A DNA stretch of 32,579 nt from Betaproteobacteria bacterium (GCA_009923315.1 RFTU01000020.1:1-32579), one strand, 5' to 3'. Counted from the stretch's first letter, positions 25,557 through 32,579 are shown. Notes: generated by a model from the letters alone, not told the origin. Made by a program: numbers and translations.

Positions 25557-26069
25557 GTGTCCCCGTCTTCACCTCCAGCCGTCACCGCGGTGGATGGCGC
25601 GCAGCGCAGCACCGGTGCGCCCGCTACCGACGTGGCGGTGGGTATTTTGGTCAAGCGCGACCCGTGCGGACGCGAGTGCGCCTTTTTGCTGACCAGTCGC
25701 CCAGCGGGCAAGGTCTACGCGGGCTACTGGGAATACCCGGGTGGGAAGTTCGAGCCGGGTGAAACCGTGGAGCAGGCCCTGGCGCGTGAGCTTCACGAGG
25801 AATTGGGCATCGCGATCGGTCCGGTGCATCCCTGGAAGCAGGAGGTCTTCGACTACCCGCATGCCAGGGTGCGACTGCACTTTTGCAAGGTGTACGAGTG
25901 GGAGGGCGAGCTCGACATGCGCGAGGGGCAGCAGATGGCCTGGTGCGGACTGCCCGTGGCGGTCGGCCCGGTCCTGCCGGGCACGATGCCCGTTCTGAAG
26001 TGGTTTGCGCACGAATGGAGCCACAAGGGACCGCTCGTGCTCGACAAGCCTGCACGGCCGCACGGTTAG
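25557..26069 (+). CDS. mutT: MutT-type Nudix hydrolase (8-oxo-dGTP diphosphatase)
   Basis: This Nudix enzyme of ~170 aa has the full Nudix box (G-x5-E-x7-REL-x-EEL-GI, about residues 63-85) just after [14 protein letters not shown], the pattern of true MutT proteins that remove oxidised dGTP. MutT lengths are usually ~130-150 aa, so the N-terminal ~25 residues are extra or not translated. There is no ATG near the start: TTG 25548, GTG 25557 and GTG 25590 are all possible and none has a clear ribosome-binding site. GTG 25557 is a compromise. The gene follows DUF815 by ~60 bp and is the last one before the hisI junction. Confidence 0.85.
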   Translation: MSPSSPPAVTAVDGAQRSTGAPATDVAVGILVKRDPCGRECAFLLTSRPAGKVYAGYWEYPGGKFEPGETVEQALARELHEELGIAIGPVHPWKQEVFDYPHARVRLHFCKVYEWEGELDMREGQQMAWCGLPVAVGPVLPGTMPVLKWFAHEWSHKGPLVLDKPARPHG

Positions 26070-26086
26070 TTCAGGCTCCTGGCCAC

Positions 26087-26092
26087 TACACT
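26087..26092 (+). promoter_or_regulatory. Candidate -10 element of hisI, leaderless spacing
   Basis: TACACT in CTACACTGG is followed by six bases and ATG 26099. No Shine-Dalgarno sequence is seen in the 29-bp gap after mutT. The word and spacing are shared with the DUF815 gene. Confidence 0.4.
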
Positions 26093-26098
26093 GGCGGC

Positions 26099-26488
26099 AT
26101 GAACTGGCTGGATGAGATCAAGTGGGATGCCCATGGGTTGGTGCCCGTCATCACCCAGGAAGCCTCTTCCGGGGATGTGCTGATGGTGGCGTGGATGAAC
26201 CGCCAGGCGCTGGAGCTCACGGCCCAGAGGGGCCAAGCGGTCTACTGGAGCCGTTCGCGCAGCCGGTTGTGGCACAAGGGCGAGGAAAGTGGCCATGTGC
26301 AGCAAGTCCATGAGCTGCGTCTGGACTGCGATGGCGATGCCATTCTGCTGAAGGTCACGCAGCTTGGCCATGATCCCGGGATCGCCTGTCACACTGGACG
26401 ACACAGTTGTTTTTACAGCGCCCTGCGCGACGGTCGTTGGCAGCCGGTGGACCCGGTGCTCAAGGACCCCGACGCCATCTATCGCTGA
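26099..26488 (+). CDS. hisI: Phosphoribosyl-AMP cyclohydrolase
   Basis: HisI opens the purine ring of PR-AMP in histidine synthesis, a zinc/magnesium enzyme. The 129-aa product has VAWMN (30-34), [16 protein letters not shown], the metal-binding CDGD (77-80) and CHTGRHSCF (97-105), whose Cys97 and Cys104 bind zinc. The open frame extends further upstream inside mutT, but ATG 26099 gives the canonical [10 protein letters not shown] start. It stands as a separate protein from HisE, as in other betaproteobacteria. It follows mutT rather than hisF, so the other his genes are elsewhere or further away. Confidence 0.95.
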   Translation: MNWLDEIKWDAHGLVPVITQEASSGDVLMVAWMNRQALELTAQRGQAVYWSRSRSRLWHKGEESGHVQQVHELRLDCDGDAILLKVTQLGHDPGIACHTGRHSCFYSALRDGRWQPVDPVLKDPDAIYR

Positions 26489-26489
26489 T

Positions 26490-26513
26490 GGGGCGCGACG
26501 CCCCCCGCCTTTT
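26490..26513 (+). terminator. Intercistronic hairpin with T-tract between hisI and hisE
   Basis: GGGGCG and CGCCCC form a 6-bp stem with the three-base loop CGA, one base after the hisI stop, and a TTTT run ends nine bases after the stem. It resembles a weak intrinsic terminator or processing site. Confidence 0.4.
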
Positions 26514-26531
26514 CCACGCTGCCCGTTTGCC

Positions 26532-26912
26532 ATGAACAGCCCCTCGACTGGCCCCGGCGCCACCCCTCTGTCCCAGGACGTGTTGGAGCGCTTGGCCGAT
26601 GTGATCGACCAACGCCGTCAGGGTGACCCTGACAAGAGTTATGTGGCGCGGCTGTTCCACAAGGGTGCCGACGCCATCCTCAAGAAGGTGGGCGAAGAGG
26701 CCACCGAAACCGTGATGGCGGGCAAGGATGGCGACGCCCAGAAGATCGTGTACGAAGTGGCCGACCTGTGGTTTCACAGCCTGATCGCATTGGCTCAATT
26801 CGGCTTGCGGCCAACCGATGTGCTGGTTGAACTCACACGCCGCGAGGGGCTTTCCGGTCTGGAAGAATTCGCCGCTCGCAAGGCCCAGCAACGCGAACAG
26901 GACGAGTCATGA
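26532..26912 (+). CDS. hisE: Phosphoribosyl-ATP pyrophosphatase
   Basis: HisE removes pyrophosphate from PR-ATP, giving PR-AMP for HisI. The 126-aa product has [39 protein letters not shown] with the MazG-like acidic metal site, and the [15 protein letters not shown] helix containing EVAD. An open frame runs upstream through hisI, but ATG 26532 gives the family N-terminus. It is separated from hisI by 43 bp that hold a hairpin. Its stop overlaps the HIT gene start (ATGA). Confidence 0.94.
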   Translation: MNSPSTGPGATPLSQDVLERLADVIDQRRQGDPDKSYVARLFHKGADAILKKVGEEATETVMAGKDGDAQKIVYEVADLWFHSLIALAQFGLRPTDVLVELTRREGLSGLEEFAARKAQQREQDES

Positions 26913-27256
26913 GCGCCGACCCGAATTGCATCTTCTGCCGCATCGTGGCGGGTCAGATCCCGTCGCGCAAGGTGCATGAGGACGAGCACATGCTCGCCTT
27001 CCACGACATCAACCCTTGGGCGCCGGTGCACATCCTGTTGATACCGAAGTTGCACATCGTTTCCATGTCGGATGTTCAGCTCGAACATGCCGGTCTGATC
27101 GGCCACATGATGGCCCAGTCGCCGCGCCTGATGCGGGAGTTGGGCGTCACCAATGGGTTTCGCCATGTGATCAATACGGGGGAAGATGGCCGTCAGGAGG
27201 TGATGCACCTGCACATCCACCTGATGGGCGGCCCAAGACCCTGGAGCAAGGGTTGA
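26909..27256 (+). CDS. HIT-family (HINT-like) nucleotide hydrolase
   Basis: This 115-aa protein is a histidine-triad hydrolase, probably acting on aminoacyl- or lipid-adenylates or purine phosphoramidates as HINT does. [13 protein letters not shown] is the usual zinc-like N-terminus and HLHIH (100-104) is the catalytic histidine triad, followed by LMGGPRPW. Its ATG overlaps the hisE stop as ATGA. The hisE-HIT-tatA order is common in Burkholderiales. The natural substrate is not known. Confidence 0.93.
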   Translation: MSADPNCIFCRIVAGQIPSRKVHEDEHMLAFHDINPWAPVHILLIPKLHIVSMSDVQLEHAGLIGHMMAQSPRLMRELGVTNGFRHVINTGEDGRQEVMHLHIHLMGGPRPWSKG

Positions 27257-27270
27257 CGACTGGGTGAACC

Positions 27271-27276
27271 TAGAAT
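27271..27276 (+). promoter_or_regulatory. Candidate -10 element of tatA
   Basis: TAGAAT in CCTAGAATC lies 27 bases before ATG 27304, after the HIT gene stop. A TTGACG is upstream but only 12 bases away, too close for a standard -35. Confidence 0.4.
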
Positions 27277-27289
27277 CAAGTTCGTTCTC

Positions 27290-27295
27290 AAGGAG
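27290..27295 (+). promoter_or_regulatory. Ribosome-binding site of tatA
   Basis: AAGGAG lies eight bases before ATG 27304, a near-perfect Shine-Dalgarno sequence. TatA is the most abundant Tat subunit, so a strong site fits. Confidence 0.65.
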
Positions 27296-27303
27296 CAAGG
27301 CAT

Positions 27304-27549
27304 ATGGGATCGTTCAGCATTTGGCATTGGCTGATCGTGCTGCTGGTGGTCATTCTGATTTTCGGCACGAAGAAGCTCAAGAATTTGGGCTCTGACCTCG
27401 GTGGGGCCGTCAAGGGCTTCAAGGACGGCGTCAAGGGCGCACAAGACAGCGGTGATGCGCCGGCCCCGGGCTCGGTGCCTGCCCAGCAGGTCACCACCCA
27501 CAAGACCGACGCGCAGACCGTGGATGTCGACGCGAAGACCAAGTCCTGA
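27304..27549 (+). CDS. tatA: Twin-arginine translocase subunit TatA
   Basis: This 81-aa subunit forms the polymerising element of the Tat pathway for folded proteins. It has one N-terminal membrane helix (about 6-21, [13 protein letters not shown]), the conserved [20 protein letters not shown] amphipathic helix, and an acidic/polar C-terminal tail. It is the first of tatABC and has its own -10 hexamer and ribosome-binding site. A likely Tat client, the Rieske protein gene, lies 4.6 kb downstream. Confidence 0.95.
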   Translation: MGSFSIWHWLIVLLVVILIFGTKKLKNLGSDLGGAVKGFKDGVKGAQDSGDAPAPGSVPAQQVTTHKTDAQTVDVDAKTKS

Positions 27550-27605
27550 TGGCCGCTCAGACGGTGACCGGGTGACCGCGCGCGCTTGCGCCTGATCGCG
27601 CCTTC

Positions 27606-28127
27606 ATGATCGACTTCGGCTTCGACAAACTCGCCCTCATCGGGGCGGTGGCGCTCATCGTCATCGGACCCGAGAAATTGCCCAAGGTCGCCCGTACGGT
27701 GGGCCACCTGATGGGCAAGGCACAGCGCTATGTGGCCGATGTGAAGGCGGAGGTGAACCGCTCCATCGAACTCGAAGAGCTCAAGAAGATGAAGACGCAA
27801 TTCGAGACCGCGGCGCGCGACGTGGAGCAGTCGGTGCAGCAGGAGGTCCATGCGGCCAACGCCTCGATGAGCAACACCTGGGAAGGCTTGGGCACCGATG
27901 CCGGCGCGGGCAGCGGGGCAGCGGGTGCGTCATCCGACAGCGGCCACGACTGGGCGCAGCAGGCCCTGCAAACGCCGCCGCCCGCCTACACACACCCCAA
28001 GAAGAAGTGGCGCCTCAAGCGCGCCGCCTTGCCCAACTGGTACAAGCAGCGTCAGGGTGTGCGCACCAGCGCGCAGTCCGGGGCTGCCCGGGTGGCGCGC
28101 TACCGGCCGAAGGCGGGCACGCGCTGA
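27606..28127 (+). CDS. tatB: Sec-independent protein translocase subunit TatB
   Basis: TatB binds TatC and receives twin-arginine signal peptides. The 173-aa product has the membrane helix [13 protein letters not shown] followed by [11 protein letters not shown] (21-31), which separates TatB from TatA. The amphipathic helix and Lys/Glu-rich coil run to about residue 100. A 60-residue C-terminal part is Gly/Ser-rich and then strongly basic ([20 protein letters not shown]), longer than E. coli-type minimal TatB. It follows tatA by 56 bp and precedes tatC by 65 bp. Confidence 0.93.
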   Translation: MIDFGFDKLALIGAVALIVIGPEKLPKVARTVGHLMGKAQRYVADVKAEVNRSIELEELKKMKTQFETAARDVEQSVQQEVHAANASMSNTWEGLGTDAGAGSGAAGASSDSGHDWAQQALQTPPPAYTHPKKKWRLKRAALPNWYKQRQGVRTSAQSGAARVARYRPKAGTR

Positions 28128-28192
28128 GGCCTGAGCCCAGCCGCGTCTGCTCACCGCTGCCTCACCGGTTTCCCGAACACACCCGATCTGTC

Positions 28193-28963
28193 ATGAGTGA
28201 CCCCCAAGCACCCAAGGATGAACTGGAGGGCACCGAGCAGCCTTTCGTGACGCACCTCATCGAGTTGCGCGACCGGCTGATTCGCGCCCTGCTGGCGGTG
28301 GTGGTGGTCTTCGTGGGCCTGTGCATTTGGCCCACACCGTCTGGCCTGTACGACATCCTGGCCGCGCCGCTCGTGCGTTACCTGCCCGCCGGTGCGACGC
28401 TGATCGCCACCAATGTGATCTCACCGCTGTTGGTACCCTTGAAGATCACCCTCCTGGGCGCCTTCATGGTCGCCTTGCCCTATGTGCTGTGGCAAGCGTG
28501 GGCTTTCGTGGCCCCGGGCCTGTACAACCACGAGAAGCGTCTGGTGCTGCCGCTGGTGGTCTCCAGCACGCTGCTGTTCTTCATCGGGGTGGCGTTCTGC
28601 TACTTTCTGGTGATTCCGTCGATGTCCCAGTTCATCCAGAGTTGGGCTCCGCAGAGCATCACGGCCGCTCCTGACATTGAGCAGTACTTCGGCTTCGTCC
28701 TCACGCTGTTCATGGTGTTCGGCCTGGCCTTCGAGGTTCCGATCGTCGTGGTGGTGCTGGCCCACTTGGGCATCGTGCCCATCCAGAAGCTGCGCGAGTT
28801 CCGCGGCTACTTCATCGTGTTGGCCTTCATCATCGCCGCGGTCGTCACACCGCCGGATGTCATTTCGCAATTGGCGCTGGCCGTGCCCATGTGCATCCTG
28901 TATGAATTGGGCATCGTGGCCGCCAGCCTGATGGCGCGTCACAAGCCGCCCCCAAGCGACTGA
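28193..28963 (+). CDS. tatC: Twin-arginine translocase subunit TatC
   Basis: TatC is the six-helix membrane receptor for twin-arginine signal peptides. The 256-aa product has the N-terminal HLIELRDRLIRALL, the periplasmic SPLLVPLKIT, FVAPGLYNHEKR and PSMSQFIQSW segments, and helices ending with VVTPPDVISQLALAVP. These are in the usual order. The open frame extends 62 codons upstream inside tatB, but ATG 28193 gives the normal length. It is the last gene of the tat run and converges with the protease gene across 24 bp. Confidence 0.95.
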   Translation: MSDPQAPKDELEGTEQPFVTHLIELRDRLIRALLAVVVVFVGLCIWPTPSGLYDILAAPLVRYLPAGATLIATNVISPLLVPLKITLLGAFMVALPYVLWQAWAFVAPGLYNHEKRLVLPLVVSSTLLFFIGVAFCYFLVIPSMSQFIQSWAPQSITAAPDIEQYFGFVLTLFMVFGLAFEVPIVVVVLAHLGIVPIQKLREFRGYFIVLAFIIAAVVTPPDVISQLALAVPMCILYELGIVAASLMARHKPPPSD

Positions 28964-28978
28964 AGCTTCTGAGGGTGT

Positions 28979-28998
28979 CGGCCCGTTTCAATCGGCCG
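28979..28998. terminator. Weak convergent hairpin after tatC
   Basis: CGGCC and GGCCG form a 5-bp stem with a ten-base loop overlapping the end of the protease gene. It is the only hairpin in the 24-bp convergent gap and is weak. Confidence 0.25.
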
Positions 28999-30142
28999 GG
29001 CTGCGCCGCGGGGATGGACGTTGGGCCACCTGCAAGCTCAGCTCGACCGCCTTGCTGCCACGCTGAAGGCTCAAGGTCACCTTGCTGTCCGGGGCCAATG
29101 CGCTGACAGCGGTGAGCAATTGCGCGGTGTTGGACACCGCCTGCGAACCCACCTTGAGCACCACATCGCCCGGTTGAACACCCGCCTTGGCCGCCGGCCC
29201 GCCGCGCAGGACGCCGGTGATCAGCACGCCCGAGCTGACCGGCAAGCGCAGCATTTCGGCGATTTCGGGGTTGAGGTCGCGCGGCTCTACGCCGATCCAG
29301 CCCCGGGTGACCTGCCCGTTTTCGATCAGGCCCTCCATCACCTGACGGGCCACCTCCACGGGAATGGCGAAACCGATACCCAGGCTGCCGCCGCTGCGCG
29401 AAAAGATGGCGGTGTTGATTCCCACCAGCAGCCCCTTGGCATCCACCAGCGCGCCGCCCGAGTTGCCGGGGTTGATGGCTGCATCGGTCTGGATGAAGTT
29501 CTCGAAGGTCGACAGGCCCAGTTGGCTGCGCCCCAGGGCGCTCACAATGCCGGATGTGACGGTTTGCCCCACGCCGAAGGGGTTGCCGATGGCCAGGACC
29601 GCGTCACCCACCTGCAACGACGCCGCTGGCGCCAGGGTGATGGCCGGCAGGCGGTCGAGGTTGATCTTGAGCAGGGCCAAATCGGTGTCGGGGTCGTGAC
29701 CCACCACGATGGCTTGGGCCGATCGGCCGTCGCTGAGCTGCACCTCGATGTCGTCGGCACCGTCGATCACATGGTTGTTGGTCAACAAGTAGCCCGCCGG
29801 TGACACGATGACGCCGGAGCCGAGCCCGCGCTGGCGCTGGGTGTCGTCTTCACCATCACCGAAGAAGAAACGGAACCAGGGGTCGCCTGCATGCGGATTG
29901 CGCGGCGGTGCCTTGCTGGCCACGATGCTGACGACCGCGGGCGAGGCGCGTCGTGCGGCTTCACTGTAGCCGCGCCCGGCAGCCGCCAGGGCTTCGGGGG
30001 GGGCGGTGAGGATGGGCACCACCTCAGGCATGATCAGGCCCGGTGGGCGCGCCAGCCATTCCGGCTTGAGTGTGGCCACCACGAACAGCACCGCCACGGA
30101 TACCGTGACGGCCTGCGAGAAAATCAGCCAGATGCGGCGCAT
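28988..30142 (-). CDS. Membrane-anchored DegS/DegP-like serine protease with one PDZ domain
   Basis: This 384-aa HtrA-family protease starts with an N-terminal anchor (RRIWLIFSQAVTVSVAVLFV) and no clear cleavage site, as in DegS. The trypsin-like triad is His124 (LLTNNHVIDG), Asp154 (DPDTDLALLK) and Ser228 (NPGNSGGAL). One PDZ domain spans about 270-370 (RGWIGVEPRDLN, KAGVQPGDVVLKV). The single PDZ and anchor suggest a regulatory periplasmic protease of the DegS type, though many Burkholderiales annotate it as MucD/Do-like. The frame is open 25 codons further upstream, overlapping Nif3; ATG 30142 gives the proper anchor. It diverges from Nif3 across 48 bp. Confidence 0.92.
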   Translation of the reverse strand: MRRIWLIFSQAVTVSVAVLFVVATLKPEWLARPPGLIMPEVVPILTAPPEALAAAGRGYSEAARRASPAVVSIVASKAPPRNPHAGDPWFRFFFGDGEDDTQRQRGLGSGVIVSPAGYLLTNNHVIDGADDIEVQLSDGRSAQAIVVGHDPDTDLALLKINLDRLPAITLAPAASLQVGDAVLAIGNPFGVGQTVTSGIVSALGRSQLGLSTFENFIQTDAAINPGNSGGALVDAKGLLVGINTAIFSRSGGSLGIGFAIPVEVARQVMEGLIENGQVTRGWIGVEPRDLNPEIAEMLRLPVSSGVLITGVLRGGPAAKAGVQPGDVVLKVGSQAVSNTAQLLTAVSALAPDSKVTLSLQRGSKAVELSLQVAQRPSPRRSPAD

Positions 30143-30190
30143 GGAAAACTGGTCGGTGCGTGGGGTGTTCAACAACCCGGGATGTGGGGC

Positions 30191-31000
30191 ATGACGGAAC
30201 AAACGGGACTGACCCATCAGGCCAAGTCGGAGGCCGGCTCAGCTGGCCTTGCTTCGGTGGGCCGTGATCAACTCGTGGGGCACTTGGACGAGTGGCTTGA
30301 AGCGGCCACGTTCAAGGATTATGGGCCGAACGGCCTGCAGGTACAGGGGCGTGCGCAAGTCCGTCGGCTGGTGTCGGGCGTGACGGCCAGCCGGGCCTTG
30401 ATCGAGGCGGCCATCGCGGCGCAAGCCGACGCCGTGCTGGTGCATCACGGCCTGTTCTGGCGCGGGCAGGATGGCCGCCTCACGGGCTGGCTGGGCGAGC
30501 GTGTGCGGCTGCTGATGCAGCATGACATCAACCTGATCGCTTATCACCTGCCCCTGGACGCGCACGCCACGCACGGCAACAACGCGCAATTGGGGCAGCG
30601 TCTGGGGCTGCAGGCCGATGCGCGGTTCGGTGAACAGCAACTGGGCTTCATGGGCCCCGCCGCGCAGGGTTCTGTGGCCGATCTGGCGCGCGCGGCCGAA
30701 CGGGTCCTTCGGCGCTCACCGGTGGTGGTGCCAGGCGACGGTAGGGTGCTTGGCCGTGTGGCCTGGTGCACCGGCGCAGCGCAGGGCTACTTCGAGGCGG
30801 CGATCGCCGCCGGAGCCGATGCCTTCATCACGGGTGAGATTTCCGAGCCTCAGGCCCATCTGGCGCGCGAGACGGGCGTGGCCTTCCTGGCCTGCGGGCA
30901 CCATGCGACCGAGCGCTACGGTGCGCCGGCGGTGGCGCAGGCCGTGGCGGCGCATTTCGGCTTGCAGCACGAGTTCATCGAGTTGGACAACCCCGCATGA
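30191..31000 (+). CDS. Nif3-like dinuclear metal centre protein
   Basis: This 269-aa protein belongs to the NIF3/DUF34 family. Metal-binding residues are visible in LVHHGLFW (His85, His86), AYHLPLDAH (His119, Asp123) and the C-terminal CGHHATERYG. Family members form hexamers, and a GTP cyclohydrolase I type 2 label is common but weakly supported. ATG 30191 is used; ATG 30182 would add three residues. Its stop overlaps the pdxA start (ATGA), so the two are probably co-translated. Confidence 0.9.
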   Translation: MTEQTGLTHQAKSEAGSAGLASVGRDQLVGHLDEWLEAATFKDYGPNGLQVQGRAQVRRLVSGVTASRALIEAAIAAQADAVLVHHGLFWRGQDGRLTGWLGERVRLLMQHDINLIAYHLPLDAHATHGNNAQLGQRLGLQADARFGEQQLGFMGPAAQGSVADLARAAERVLRRSPVVVPGDGRVLGRVAWCTGAAQGYFEAAIAAGADAFITGEISEPQAHLARETGVAFLACGHHATERYGAPAVAQAVAAHFGLQHEFIELDNPA

Positions 31001-32022
31001 ACCTCAGACCCCCTGTGTTGGTCACCCTGGGTGACCCGGCGGGCATCGGGCCTGAACTGGTTGCCCGCGCGCATCTGGCAGGCGAACTGCAGGATGCGGT
31101 GGTGGTGGGTGAGCCGGCGGTGTTGGCACGGGGCATGCGCGCTTGCGGCGCCTCCACATGGCCTGAGCCGGCGTTCATCAGCCCCGATGCCGTGACCGCC
31201 GTGTCCGGTGGCGTCAACCCAGGGCCCGTGGCCTCTGGGCGGCCCGATGCGTGGGGTGACTTGGCCTGGGGCGTTGTGGATGAACGGTGTGGCGCCTACG
31301 CCGCGCGCTGCCTGCGGGCAGCCGTGGAGCTGGCCAGCCGCGGTCAGGGCCGCGCCATCGTGACCGCGCCCATCCACAAGGAAGCGCTGGCGGCTGCCGG
31401 CATCCCGTTTCCCGGTCACACCGAAATGCTGCAGGCCTGGTCGAACCCGGGAGGCGAGCCGCCCGCGGTGCGGATGATGCTGGCCCACGAGGAGCTGCGC
31501 GTGGTGCTGGTCACCATTCACCAGTCGCTGCGCTCGGCCATCGAGTCCATCACCTTCGATCGGGTGCTGCAGACCATCCTGATCGCCCAGCGTGCCCTAC
31601 AGGCCTGGGGCTTGCCGCGCCCACGCATCGCCGTGGCTGGATTGAACCCGCATGCCGGGGAGGGCGGGCTCTTCGGCCGTGAGGAAATCGAGGTCATCGC
31701 GCCGGCCATCGCGGCGGCCCAAGCCCAGGGCATCCACGCGGACGGCCCGCACGCCCCCGATACCGTGTTCATGCGCGCCCGTCACACCGCACAGCGACCG
31801 GGCGCCTACGATGCGGTGGTGGCCATGACCCACGACCATGGCCTGATTCCCATGAAGTACCTGGGCCTGGACCAGGGCGTGAACATCACCCTGGGCCTGC
31901 CCTTCGTGCGCACCAGCCCCGACCACGGGACAGCCTTCGACATCGCTGGCCGTGGCGTGGCCGATCCGCGCAGTTTTCTGGCGGCTCTGGCCATGGCCAG
32001 GCGCCTGAGCGCCGGCCGCTAA
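30997..32022 (+). CDS. pdxA: 4-hydroxythreonine-4-phosphate dehydrogenase
   Basis: PdxA oxidises 4-phosphohydroxy-L-threonine for pyridoxal-phosphate synthesis. The 341-aa product has TLGDPAGIGPE (10-20), VTAPIHKEAL, GHTEMLQ (His141), the metal His175 in VTIHQSL, LNPHAGEGGLFG and MTHDHGLIPMK. Length and motifs are those of PdxA. It overlaps Nif3 by ATGA and is 135 bp before petA. This placement, away from the usual surA/ksgA neighbours, differs from what I recall for many betaproteobacteria. A catabolic PdxA2-type paralogue cannot be excluded from sequence alone. Confidence 0.93.
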   Translation: MNLRPPVLVTLGDPAGIGPELVARAHLAGELQDAVVVGEPAVLARGMRACGASTWPEPAFISPDAVTAVSGGVNPGPVASGRPDAWGDLAWGVVDERCGAYAARCLRAAVELASRGQGRAIVTAPIHKEALAAAGIPFPGHTEMLQAWSNPGGEPPAVRMMLAHEELRVVLVTIHQSLRSAIESITFDRVLQTILIAQRALQAWGLPRPRIAVAGLNPHAGEGGLFGREEIEVIAPAIAAAQAQGIHADGPHAPDTVFMRARHTAQRPGAYDAVVAMTHDHGLIPMKYLGLDQGVNITLGLPFVRTSPDHGTAFDIAGRGVADPRSFLAALAMARRLSAGR

Positions 32023-32031
32023 GGCCCAGTG

Positions 32032-32050
32032 GGCGCCACCGCCAGGCGCC
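32032..32050 (+). terminator. Hairpin after pdxA
   Basis: Two GGCGCC words (32032-32037 and 32045-32050) form a 6-bp stem with the loop ACCGCCA, nine bases after the pdxA stop. There is no T-tract. It is upstream of the petA promoter. Confidence 0.4.
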
Positions 32051-32074
32051 GCCCCGCAAATCCCTCGACCGCCA

Positions 32075-32104
32075 TTGAGTTGGGTCCTGGCGCTCGGCTA
32101 GAAT
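32075..32104 (+). promoter_or_regulatory. Candidate sigma70-type promoter of petA
   Basis: TTGAGT (32075-32080) and TAGAAT (32099-32104) are 18 bases apart, about 53 bases before ATG 32158. This is the best -35/-10 pair in the window. Confidence 0.5.
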
Positions 32105-32146
32105 GCCGGGTTGACCCTAGGGGCCCACCGTAGGCTCGCAGTTTTC

Positions 32147-32151
32147 AAGGA
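32147..32151 (+). promoter_or_regulatory. Ribosome-binding site of petA
   Basis: AAGGA lies six bases before ATG 32158 and supports that start. Confidence 0.5.
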
Positions 32152-32157
32152 CTCTCC

Positions 32158-32579
32158 ATGAGCGAATCTTCCGTCGACAGCAGCAAGCGCACCTGGCTGA
32201 TCGCGTCCACCTGTGCCGGTGCTGCCGGTGGCGTGGCTGTGGCCGTGCCCTTCGTCAGCACCTTTGCGCCTTCTGAGCGCGCCAAGGCCGCCGGGGCGGC
32301 CGTCGAGGTGGACATCAGCGCCATCAAGCCCGGCGAGAAGGTGACCGTGGAGTGGCGAGGCAAGCCCGTGTGGATCATCCGCCGCACGCCCGAGCAGATC
32401 GAATCGCTGCAAAAGACCGAAGCCCAAGTCGCTGATCCGAATTCCGACCGCAAGGCCTACCCCACGCCGGGCTACGCCAAGAACCAGCACCGCTCGATCA
32501 AGCCCGAAATCTTCGTGGGCGTGGGCATCTGCTCCCACCTGGGCTGCTCGCCTTCAGACAAGTTCGCCACTGGCGCGCA
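32158..32579 (+). CDS. petA: Ubiquinol-cytochrome c reductase Rieske iron-sulfur subunit (C-terminus outside window)
   Basis: PetA is the Rieske 2Fe-2S subunit of the cytochrome bc1 complex, anchored by one N-terminal helix with its cluster domain in the periplasm. The first 140 residues are visible. SSKRTWLIAS (8-17) looks like a Tat signal but with KR in place of the usual RR, and the hydrophobic anchor follows to about residue 33. The first cluster-binding motif CSHLGC (125-130) is present; the second Cys-His motif lies beyond the right edge. TatABC is encoded 3.2 kb upstream. petB and petC are expected next but cannot be seen. Confidence 0.95.
   Translation, partial: MSESSVDSSKRTWLIASTCAGAAGGVAVAVPFVSTFAPSERAKAAGAAVEVDISAIKPGEKVTVEWRGKPVWIIRRTPEQIESLQKTEAQVADPNSDRKAYPTPGYAKNQHRSIKPEIFVGVGICSHLGCSPSDKFATGA

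Noticed and set aside
30143-30217. 25-codon upstream extension of the DegS-like protease
   Set aside because: It would overlap the Nif3 start and bury the membrane anchor; ATG 30142 gives a typical anchor.

Overview
This is a GC-rich chromosomal segment from a betaproteobacterium, most likely Burkholderiales and near Comamonadaceae / Rubrivivax-Leptothrix-type lineages. The placement rests on gene content, order and protein motifs: RNase II-like/aroE/mtgA, rubredoxin/ThiD-like/hemL, yqgE-ruvX-pyrR-pyrB-pyrC', argB/HAD/slmA, hisI-hisE-HIT-tatABC, and degP-like protease/Nif3/pdxA/petA. No rRNA, tRNA, CRISPR array, insertion sequence, prophage or attachment site was seen. Coding density is very high and no gene-free stretch exceeds about 135 bases.

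Layout. Bases 1-5207 (minus strand): fabG-type reductase, a gap, then a run of touching genes rnb -> aroE -> mtgA -> a conserved gene cut by the window edge. Bases 5271-12087 (minus): ThiD-like protein, hemL, mpl and a large zinc-metalloprotease lipoprotein. A 108-bp divergent region separates the ThiD-like gene from a plus-strand rubredoxin too short for most ORF cut-offs. A photolyase gene (minus) converges on rubredoxin across a hairpin. Bases 13951-17780 (plus): a tightly overlapping set yqgE-ruvX-pyrR-pyrB-pyrC', followed by a plsC-type acyltransferase. Bases 18676-21689 (plus): argB, a HAD nucleotidase, slmA and a PdeM-like phosphoesterase. Bases 21758-26069 (plus): glgC-glgA, a DUF815 ATPase and a MutT-type Nudix hydrolase. 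Bases 26099-28963 (plus): hisI, hisE, HIT protein and tatA-tatB-tatC. Bases 28988-32579: a membrane-anchored DegS/DegP-type protease (minus), divergent from Nif3-pdxA, then petA (Rieske protein), cut by the right edge.

How the genes work together. The window is mainly housekeeping: pyrimidine synthesis (pyrR, pyrB and a non-catalytic DHOase homologue that probably supports ATCase), glycogen synthesis from ADP-glucose (glgC, glgA), peptidoglycan polymerisation and recycling (mtgA, mpl), tetrapyrrole precursor supply (hemL), amino-acid synthesis (aroE, argB, hisI, hisE), Tat export (tatABC) and a likely Tat client (petA).

Most notable observations. (1) HemL appears to lack about nine residues carrying the PLP-phosphate-binding SGTE loop, with the frame intact. 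(2) Five genes have a -10-like hexamer ending 6-7 nt before the start codon and no convincing Shine-Dalgarno sequence, which suggests leaderless mRNAs. (3) The ThiD-like and DHOase-like proteins have lost canonical active-site residues but are otherwise intact. I did not find a clearly new multi-gene system.
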